Below, piece by piece: positions 50,844 to 56,560 of a stretch of DNA of 64,000 nucleotides. How positions within the stretch are numbered: the first letter of the stretch is position 1; each line of letters begins with the position of its first letter. Below the pieces are notes generated by a model, which was not told the DNA's origin, searched no databases, and saw only the letters and a program-made list of their open reading frames with translations. The stretch comes from DASUPK01 sp963831605 (GTDB lineage: Bacteria; Actinomycetota; Thermoleophilia; Solirubrobacterales; 70-9), in the NCBI GenBank assembly GCA_963831605.1, contig CAWHQR010000004.1, positions 1-64,000 of the forward strand, given 5' to 3'. The translations under genes and the position numbers were made by a program.

Positions 50844-51926
50844 ATGCCGTTCGCAGACCAGCTTGGCGACCTTCGGCGGGTGATCCTCTCGGAGGGGCGG
50901 GTCGAGCCGGCGGCGCCGGAGCGGTTCGTGACCGCCGCGGTCGATCATCGGGTGATCGGAGCCTGCGTCCTGGCGCTGAGCGAGGAGCGGCTGATCCTGC
51001 CGGAGCGGGATGCGAGCTCGCTGCGCGACGCACACGCCGTCTCGGCGCTGAGCGCGGCGCTCGTCGCCCGGGAGCTGCCGGCCGTGGCAGCGGCGATCGC
51101 GCAAGCCACCTCCGCCCCCGGGATCGTCCTCAAGGGCCCGGCGATCAGCGACCGTCTCTACCCGGACCCCGGCCTGCGCCCCTACAACGACCTCGACCTG
51201 CTGGTCGCGCGCGAGTCGCTCGAGGACGCGAAGGCGGCGCTCTCGGCGATCGGCTACCAGGCGAGAATCCAATTCCGGCCCGGCTTCGAGGTCGCTCACG
51301 GCCACACGCTCGACCTGGTTCGCGCGGTGGGCCGCAAGTCGGTCCACGTCGAGGTTCACTGGCGGGTGAGCGACGACCGGGTCGGAGAGGCGATCTCCCA
51401 CGCCTCCCTCTCGGAGGGCGCGGAGCCGGTGCCCGGAGTGCCGGGTGCCGCATACCCGTCACTGCCGGACCAGCTGCTCGTCTGCGCGCTGCATCTGATG
51501 AGCCACCGCGAGAAGCGCCTCGCCTGGCTCGAGGACGTCAGGCGGCTGAACCTTGCGGCCACGGAGGCCGAGTGGGACGCGGGCTTCCGGAGAGCGGAGC
51601 AGCTCGGCCTGCTCTGGGTGCTGAACCGCGCTCTCGACTACGCCGAGCGGTATCTGGGATTGACCGTGGCTCGCCCGATCGGTCCGGGTGAGCCGCCCCC
51701 CTTCGGGCCGGTCCGCGCGGTGGAGGAGCTCGACCTGCAGGCCTCGGCCAACATCGGCCGCCTGGCGGCGCTGCCGTGGAGGCAGCGTCCCGCGCTCGTC
51801 TGGGACATCCTGATTCCCAGCAGCGACGGCCTGGACGGCCTGGTGGGCGGAGACGGAGCGGGCCGGCTTCGGATGGTGGCCAGGCACGCCCGCCTGATCG
51901 CCCGCGGCGTCACCATGCGCCGCTAG
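50844..51926 (+). CDS. NTP_transf_5-like nucleotidyltransferase of a RiPP locus
   Basis: A 360-residue protein resembling the PF14907 nucleotidyltransferases found with lasso-peptide and other RiPP genes. The nucleotidyltransferase pattern is visible: IVLKGPAISDRLYPDPGLRPYNDLDLLV (Gly-loop plus D-x-D at about 125) and later SVHVEVHWRV, then helical HLMSHREKRLAWLEDVRRL. GTG 50820 is a possible earlier start. It converges with the kinase-like gene at the shared CTAG. The role, by analogy with kinase/nucleotidyltransferase pairs of lasso clusters, would be transferring a nucleotide or sugar to a phosphorylated peptide; this is inference. Confidence 0.72.
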   Translation: MPFADQLGDLRRVILSEGRVEPAAPERFVTAAVDHRVIGACVLALSEERLILPERDASSLRDAHAVSALSAALVARELPAVAAAIAQATSAPGIVLKGPAISDRLYPDPGLRPYNDLDLLVARESLEDAKAALSAIGYQARIQFRPGFEVAHGHTLDLVRAVGRKSVHVEVHWRVSDDRVGEAISHASLSEGAEPVPGVPGAAYPSLPDQLLVCALHLMSHREKRLAWLEDVRRLNLAATEAEWDAGFRRAEQLGLLWVLNRALDYAERYLGLTVARPIGPGEPPPFGPVRAVEELDLQASANIGRLAALPWRQRPALVWDILIPSSDGLDGLVGGDGAGRLRMVARHARLIARGVTMRR

Positions 51927-52831
51927 GGGGTCTCGGCGAGGATCGCCAGCCGCTCGGCGGCCTCGTTGACCGCGTCGAGGGAGTCAGGCACGCGGAGAAG
52001 CACGCCACGGACGGATTCCGCCACCCGGGCCGACCCGGCGAACTCGCTGGTGCCGAGGCGGCCCGCCGTGAGCAGATGGTCGAGGAGCTCTCGATGGGTC
52101 TTCGCCGAGTCCGTCTCCTCGATCGCGATGGTCGACCCGCTGCGCTCCCGGAGAAAGGCGACGAGCGCCACCTGACCGGGACGATCGGCCGAGCGGAGGC
52201 CATCGTGCAAGCGTCGCCCCCGCGGGTCGGCCGGGCCGTTCGTGGACTCGGCCCCGATCGCCGCGGCCGCGGGCTCGGTGAGCAGGGAGCCGCGGGCCCC
52301 GGGCCAGGCCGCATGACCCGCGTCGGAGCGCCGAAGGACGACTCCATCCTCGGCGAGCGAGGGATGTCCGGCGGCCGCCAGGGCAGCCGAGAGAGTCGAC
52401 TTTCCGCGACCGGTCACCCCGCAGATCACCACCACCCGGTCGCCGACCAGGTTCGCTGCGGCGTGCAGGGAAAGACCGCCCAGCTCACCGAGAAGGAGAG
52501 GAATCGCGCTCGAGGCCAGCCTGTCCTCCCAGCGCTCGGCGCCGAGCTCGAGAGCGGTGTCCGCGGCCCGGTGGCCGATCCTCATCGAGGCCGGGTCGAT
52601 CACGAAGGTGCCCGCATCGGAGTGCCAGGCCAGGACCCGGTCGCCGAGCCGGGCCGCTGCGTACTGAGGGCTCCAATCGGCATCGACGACAAGGCGAACG
52701 AGCTCGGCCGGCTCCTCGAGCGGCCGACCACGCTCTGCTCTCACCGTGATCCGGCCGAGCTCACCCGGTGCCTCGCTGGCCCGCTCGAGCGGCACATCCG
52801 AGTCGATCTCGTATCCGTGGAGGCTGCTCAC
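51923..52831 (-). CDS. HPr-kinase-like P-loop protein of a RiPP locus
   Basis: A 302-residue protein. The C-half carries a Walker A VICGVTGRGKSTLSAALAAAG (about 138-158) and a following LAEDGVVLRRSD with the acidic residues of the HprK/PEPCK fold; the N-half (VPLERASEAPGELGRITV) resembles the accessory domain of HPr-kinase-like proteins in lasso-peptide clusters, some of which phosphorylate Ser of the peptide. Start GTG 52831. It shares CTAG with the nucleotidyltransferase stop and diverges from the PqqD gene by 45 bp. No HPr or PTS gene is nearby, which supports a peptide-modifying role. Confidence 0.72.
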   Translation of the reverse strand: MSSLHGYEIDSDVPLERASEAPGELGRITVRAERGRPLEEPAELVRLVVDADWSPQYAAARLGDRVLAWHSDAGTFVIDPASMRIGHRAADTALELGAERWEDRLASSAIPLLLGELGGLSLHAAANLVGDRVVVICGVTGRGKSTLSAALAAAGHPSLAEDGVVLRRSDAGHAAWPGARGSLLTEPAAAAIGAESTNGPADPRGRRLHDGLRSADRPGQVALVAFLRERSGSTIAIEETDSAKTHRELLDHLLTAGRLGTSEFAGSARVAESVRGVLLRVPDSLDAVNEAAERLAILAETP

Positions 52832-52876
52832 AGGAAGCGCGGCGGTCGCGGGGGCCCAAGGCTAACCTCCGGCGCC

Positions 52877-53162
52877 ATGCCGGAGAAGGTGACCGCAACC
52901 ACTCGTGTCGCTCGCAGCGAGGGACTGGTCGCGGAGCCGATGGAGGGCGGCATCGTGATGCTCGACCCCGAGACCGACCGCTACCTGCGCCTGAACGCGA
53001 CAGGCCGGTTGATCTGGGAGGCCCTCGCGCAGCCGGCGACGGTGGCGGAGCTCGCGCGGGTGTTGAGCGAGCGGGGTGGCATATCCCGCCGAGCGCGCCG
53101 AGGCTGACGCGGCCACGTTCATCGAGGGTCTGCTCGATTTCGGCGCCGCCCGGCCCGCGTAG
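52877..53162 (+). CDS. PqqD-like RRE protein, frameshifted
   Basis: About 94 residues of the PqqD/RRE type: PMEGGIVMLDPETDRYLRLNATGRLIWEALAQPATVAELARVLSER is the usual YxLNxTGRxIWE... pattern. At about 53084 the frame breaks (ISRRARRG then stop); removing one T in GGCATATCCC gives PAERAEADAATFIEGLLDFGAARPA, the expected last helix, and a TAG at 53160-53162. The length is 3n+1. RRE domains bind leader peptides and hand them to modifying enzymes, so it should recognise the YxxP leader of the peptides at 54678-55091. Confidence 0.75.
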
Positions 53163-53169
53163 CCGGGTC

Positions 53170-54597
53170 TCAGTCGGGCAGTCCGCTCAGTGAGCCCTCA
53201 TCGGCGGCCGCGGCGAGGTCGTCTCGAGCGGCGAGGGCCGGCACCGCGATGCCCGCTTCGATCAGATCGGAGACGGCGTCGAGCGCGTCCCGTTCGATCC
53301 GATCCCGAGCGATCCCGGAATTGCCGGCTATCAGGGCCCCGATGGCGTCTTCGGCGGTACCGCCGTCGAGTGCGTCCATCACGGCCCCGGCGGTCCGGTT
53401 CAGGCGCTTCACCTGGCCGGAGGCGACCACCCTGACCAGGCGCTCCCCCTCGCGACTCCCGCCCCAGCGCACCTCGCCCAGGCGATAGCGGCGGCCCAGA
53501 GCCAGCTCGCTGATCCGCGCGGTGGCCGAGTCGATGTCCCCACGGTCGTCGGCGGGAAAGTCGGGCATCTTCGACTGGAGGACCGCCATCGCCCGGTCGA
53601 GCTCGGGCCCTTCCTTCCCCTGCCGGCCGGTCTCTGGAGCCAGCCCGGTGACGGCCCTCTCCTCGTCGCGGTAGGGAACGAGGTCTCGCGCGGCGGCCTG
53701 CTCGCCGTTGCGCGCTCCGGCGCGCCAATCGGCCACGCGCTGGTCGCGCCACGTCGCGCGCAGCCCCCGCCAGCATTCGTCGAGGTCCTGCCGGCTGGCG
53801 TCCCCGAACGAGAAGGGGTGCTGCGAATCGGCGAGGAAGGCGCCGTTGGGGCGCACGAGGAACGCGCGCGGAGCCGTGTCCAGCGCGACCACGGAGGACG
53901 GCACCTCGCTGCCCAGGAGAATCCTCGGCCTGGGTGGGTCACCGAAGCGGCCAACGGTCGCGCGCACGGCCTCGAAGTCCACCGCCCATCTCCCCTCACG
54001 CGCTGCCGCGCCGATCAGACCGACCGGAACGACCCGCACCGAGGTCGGGGCGAGCAGGCGCATCTGGTCGAGGAACTCGCCGAAGGTCGCCTCATTGCTC
54101 GGGGTGACGACGTGGACAACCTGGACGCGCCCTCCGCGGGTGAGCATCAGGTCGATCGCCTCCACCGCGCGCCGCCAGCTGCCCGGGACGCCGCGCGAAG
54201 CGTCGTGCAGCTCCGCGGAGGCGCCGTCGAGAGAGACGTGCACCCGCGCGCCGGTCTCCGCGAGGCGATCGGCGGCCTCGGGGTCGAGGAACCAGCCGTT
54301 CGTGTTGAGCGTGACCATCATCCCCGCGGCGGTGAGCCGCTCCACGGTCTCGAGCGTCAGCTCGCGTCGCAGAAGGGGCTCCCCTCCGGTGATCACGGCC
54401 TCGATCAGCCCGAGCTCGATCGCCTCGCCGACGATTCGCCGCCACTGCTCGTCGCTCATCTCCACGGTGCGGGCGAGAGTCCGGCGCGGCGAGTCCGTGT
54501 AACAGAATCCGCACCGCAGGTTGCAGTGGTAGGTCAGCTCGAGCTTCGCCCCGATCGGCCGCTCGGGCACCTCGAGCGGCCGGACGTCGTGCAGCAC
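53170..54597 (-). CDS. Radical SAM peptide-modifying enzyme with C-terminal RRE-like domain
   Basis: A 475-residue radical SAM enzyme. The [4Fe-4S]-SAM site is CNLRCGFC (about residues 26-33), with GGEPLLR and a TIM-barrel pattern (LNTNGWFLD, VHVSLDGA). No SPASM cysteines are seen in the second half. Instead the last 100 residues (VASGQVKRLNRTAGAVMDALDG ... IERDALDAVSDLIEAG) match the PqqD/RRE pattern, so leader binding and catalysis may sit in one chain. Start GTG 54597 has no clear ribosome binding site, and a protein-like frame continues upstream to a CTG at 54681 overlapping the last peptide gene. It lies just downstream of the peptides and is probably in their operon. Confidence 0.82.
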   Translation of the reverse strand: MLHDVRPLEVPERPIGAKLELTYHCNLRCGFCYTDSPRRTLARTVEMSDEQWRRIVGEAIELGLIEAVITGGEPLLRRELTLETVERLTAAGMMVTLNTNGWFLDPEAADRLAETGARVHVSLDGASAELHDASRGVPGSWRRAVEAIDLMLTRGGRVQVVHVVTPSNEATFGEFLDQMRLLAPTSVRVVPVGLIGAAAREGRWAVDFEAVRATVGRFGDPPRPRILLGSEVPSSVVALDTAPRAFLVRPNGAFLADSQHPFSFGDASRQDLDECWRGLRATWRDQRVADWRAGARNGEQAAARDLVPYRDEERAVTGLAPETGRQGKEGPELDRAMAVLQSKMPDFPADDRGDIDSATARISELALGRRYRLGEVRWGGSREGERLVRVVASGQVKRLNRTAGAVMDALDGGTAEDAIGALIAGNSGIARDRIERDALDAVSDLIEAGIAVPALAARDDLAAAADEGSLSGLPD

Positions 54598-54677
54598 CCG
54601 GCGCCCGAGCCGGCGCAGCCGGTAGCTGCCGCGAATCCGCGGCGGGGCGCGCTCGATCAGATGCGAGCGGAACGCGG

Positions 54678-54800
54678 TCAGACCGTGGTGGTGTTGCCGC
54701 TGTTCTGGCCCGCGGCGGTCACCGCGGGCTGATCCTCGGTCTCGATCTGCTCCACCTTCGGCGCCTCGTAGGCGTCCTCGGGCTGCTTGGACTCGGTCAA
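54678..54800 (-). CDS. RiPP precursor peptide C (40 aa)
   Basis: Third of three tandem small genes. From TTG 54800 it encodes 40 residues: leader with SKQPEDAYEAPKVEQIE and TEDQPAVTAAG, then the core QNSGNTTTV. The 84 coding bases from codon 4 (54791-54708) are identical to those of the other two copies except one or two synonymous third positions. A strong AAGGAGGGG ribosome binding site lies three to five bases before the TTG. The YxxP element in the leader is the one RRE domains bind in lasso-type leaders. Its stop lies 81 bp before the radical SAM start. Confidence 0.72.
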   Translation of the reverse strand: MTESKQPEDAYEAPKVEQIETEDQPAVTAAGQNSGNTTTV

Positions 54801-55082
54801 CTGCCCCTCCTTGGTCGTCTGATCACGGCGGCGGCGTGGTGTGGTCCGCTGTCCCCGCGGCGGTCACCGCGGGCTGATCCTCGGTCTCGATCTGCTCCAC
54901 CTTCGGCGCCTCGTAGGCGTCCTCGGGCTGCTTGGACTCGGTCACTGCCCCTCCTTGGTCGTCTGATCACGGCGGCGGCGGGTCGTGGTTCCGCTGTTCC
55001 CGGCGGCGGTCACCGCGGGCTGATCCTCGGTCTCGATCTGCTCCACCTTCGGCGCCTCGTAGGCGTCCTCGGGCTGCTTGGA
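54708..55082 (-). repeat. Three tandem 145/146-bp coding repeats
   Basis: Units at 55082-54999, 54936-54853 and 54791-54708 share 84 bp with only one or two synonymous differences, spaced 146 and 145 bp apart; the spacer GATCAGACGACCAAGGAGGG is also shared. Differences concentrate in the ~30 bp core region, a mark of recent duplication with diversification of the core. Confidence 0.85.
54823..54945 (-). CDS. RiPP precursor peptide B (40 aa)
   Basis: Second tandem copy. From GTG 54945, overlapping the stop of copy A (GTGA), it encodes 40 residues with the same leader (VTESKQPEDAYEAPKV ... AVTAAG) and a different core, TADHTTPPP. Relative to copy C the DNA of the core region differs by small indels, so the amino-acid sequence of the core changed while the leader stayed the same. 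The segment after its TGA (54822-54801) carries the ribosome binding site of copy C. A decayed copy is possible, but the intact start, leader and stop argue for a real gene. Confidence 0.66.
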   Translation of the reverse strand: MTESKQPEDAYEAPKVEQIETEDQPAVTAAGTADHTTPPP

Positions 55083-55091
55083 ATCGGGCAT
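54942..55091 (-). CDS. RiPP precursor peptide A (49 aa)
   Basis: First tandem copy and the only one with ATG (55091). AAGAGG six bases upstream is its ribosome binding site. Leader MPDSKQPEDAYEAPKVE and TEDQPAVTAAG, then the core NSGTTTRRRRDQTTKEGQ. In this copy the core is two bases longer than in B, so the reading frame passes through what is spacer and ribosome binding site in B and ends at TGA 54942-54944, overlapping the B start. The basic tail RRRRDQTTKEGQ may therefore be an accident of frame, or the core may genuinely differ. Confidence 0.7.
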   Translation of the reverse strand: MPDSKQPEDAYEAPKVEQIETEDQPAVTAAGNSGTTTRRRRDQTTKEGQ

Positions 55092-55108
55092 CGAATGCCT
55101 CTTTCGTC

Positions 55109-55126
55109 GGGTTGGCCAACCCTATA
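55109..55126 (-). promoter_or_regulatory. Promoter and palindromic operator of the peptide operon
   Basis: On the minus strand TATAGG (55126-55121) is a likely -10, overlapping the perfect 14-bp palindrome GGGTTGGCCAACCC (55122-55109), followed 8-10 bases later by the AAGAGG ribosome binding site and the ATG at 55091. A repressor binding the palindrome would block transcription start. Confidence 0.5.
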
Positions 55127-55176
55127 TCGGCTGGGGGCCCGTGGGTAGGGCTTTGGCACAACCCGGCTTTTGCCAT

Positions 55177-55284
55177 CCGCTCCAACGTGGAGCGGCCTGG
55201 CTTCGCCATCAGATCGCGGCCACAGGCGGCCGCCCCACATAAGTCGCTCCGGCTTCGCCTCCGCTCCAAAGTGGAGCGGCCTGG
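55177..55284. repeat. Two copies of a 24-bp hairpin repeat
   Basis: CCGCTCCA-ACG-TGGAGCGG-CCTGG (55177-55200) and CCGCTCCA-AAG-TGGAGCGG-CCTGG (55261-55284) differ at one base and each forms an 8-bp stem with a 3-nt loop. They lie between the peptide operon and the sugar-dehydrogenase gene. Confidence 0.7.
55261..55279 (-). terminator. Hairpin just after the nucleotide-sugar dehydrogenase
   Basis: The second hairpin repeat starts 12 bases past the stop of the dehydrogenase (55291 on the minus strand) and can terminate its transcript; the copy at 55177-55195 may be a backup. Confidence 0.45.
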
Positions 55285-55290
55285 TGGCTG

Positions 55291-56538
55291 CTACAGCCTC
55301 ACCAGGTTCGACGCCTCGATTCCGCGGGTGACCCCGCGGAAGTCGATCACGAGCGGGGAGTCGTCGACGACCTGCTGGTAGTCGATCGTGGGATGCGCGG
55401 TGACGATGCAGACCAGGTCGGCGGACGAGAGCGACTCGTCGAGCGGGGCGGAGGTCAGCTCAAGATCCTGCAGCTCGGGCACATGGGGGTCGTGGTAGGC
55501 GACGTCGGCCCCGAGGTCCCGCAGCAGGTGGATGATCTTCAGCGCCGGCGACTCCCGGATGTCGCCGACTCCGGCCTTGTAGGAGACGCCGAGCAGGACG
55601 ACCTTCGAGCCTCTCGTCGCCTTGCCCGCGTCGTTCAGCGCGCGCTCGATCCGGCGGACGCACCAGTGCGGCTGGTTCTGGTTGATCTTGCCGGCGAGCT
55701 CGATGAACTCGGTGTAGAAGTCGTGCTCCCGGGCCTTGTAGGAGAGGTAGAAGGGATCGACCGGCAGGCAGTGGCCCCCCATCCCGGGCCCCGGATCGAA
55801 GCGCATGAATCCGAAGGGCTTGGAGGATGCCGCGTCGATCACCTCCCAGACGTCGATCCCGAGGCGCTCGCAGAGCATCGCGATCTCGTTGACGAGTGCG
55901 ATGTTGACCGAGCGGAAGATGTTCTCGAGCAGCTTGGAGAGCTCGGCAGCGTCGGGGCTGCTGACCTCGAGGACCTCGTCGCAGACGAGCGAGTAGAGCT
56001 CGACGGCGCGCTTCGTCGACGCCTCGTTGATGCCTCCGACCACCTTGGGCGTGGTGCGGATCGTGAAGTCGGTGCGGCCCGGGTCGATCCGCTCGGGCGA
56101 GAAGGCCAGGTGGAAATCCTTGCCGCCTGCGAGCCCGGACTCCTCGAGGATCGGACGCAGGCGCTCACGGGTCGTGCCCGGATAGGTGGTCGACTCCAGC
56201 ACGATCAGCTGACCCTTCTGCAGCACCGCCGCCAGCGAGGTCGCGGCGTCCACCATGTAGCTCAGGTCCGGCTCGCGGGAGTTGGTGAGAGGGGTCGGGA
56301 CGCAGATGATCACCGCGTCGCAGGCGCTCATGTCCGGATAGCGGCTGGTGGCCGTCAGCTTGCCGTCGAGCGCGGCGAGGCGATCGGACGAGACGTCCTC
56401 GATGTAGCTCCGGCCCTCCGATAGGGCATCGACCTTGCGCGGGTCGGCGTCCAGCCCCACCACCTCGTGTCCCTCCTCGGCGAAGGCGACGGCAAGCGGA
56501 AGTCCCACGTATCCAAGCCCGATCACTCCGACTTTCAT
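55291..56538 (-). CDS. Nucleotide-sugar dehydrogenase (UDP-GlcNAc/UDP-Glc type)
   Basis: A 415-residue UDP-sugar dehydrogenase: NAD site VGVIGLGYVGLPLAVAFAEEGHEVVGLD (3-30), the central KLLENIFRSVNIALVNEIAMLCE helix with the conserved Asn, the catalytic Cys in GPGMGGHCLPVDPFYLSYKARE and the C-terminal KVVLLGVSYKAGVGDIRESPALKI. The HCLPVDPFYLSYKA version is closer to UDP-GlcNAc/ManNAc dehydrogenases (WbpA-like) than to UDP-glucose dehydrogenase. It makes a UDP-uronic acid for surface polysaccharide, in line with the glycosyltransferases upstream. Confidence 0.9.
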   Translation of the reverse strand: MKVGVIGLGYVGLPLAVAFAEEGHEVVGLDADPRKVDALSEGRSYIEDVSSDRLAALDGKLTATSRYPDMSACDAVIICVPTPLTNSREPDLSYMVDAATSLAAVLQKGQLIVLESTTYPGTTRERLRPILEESGLAGGKDFHLAFSPERIDPGRTDFTIRTTPKVVGGINEASTKRAVELYSLVCDEVLEVSSPDAAELSKLLENIFRSVNIALVNEIAMLCERLGIDVWEVIDAASSKPFGFMRFDPGPGMGGHCLPVDPFYLSYKAREHDFYTEFIELAGKINQNQPHWCVRRIERALNDAGKATRGSKVVLLGVSYKAGVGDIRESPALKIIHLLRDLGADVAYHDPHVPELQDLELTSAPLDESLSSADLVCIVTAHPTIDYQQVVDDSPLVIDFRGVTRGIEASNLVRL

Positions 56539-56560
56539 GGGCGCCAGTGTAGGGACGCGG

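Noticed and set aside
54708..55082. CRISPR array
   Set aside because: The three ~84-bp repeats are coding, too long for CRISPR repeats and have no cas genes nearby.
50844..55091. Lasso-peptide biosynthetic cluster
   Set aside because: Leader motif, RRE, kinase and nucleotidyltransferase are lasso-like, but no macrolactam synthetase (B/C protein) or leader peptidase gene is visible, and a radical SAM enzyme is present instead.
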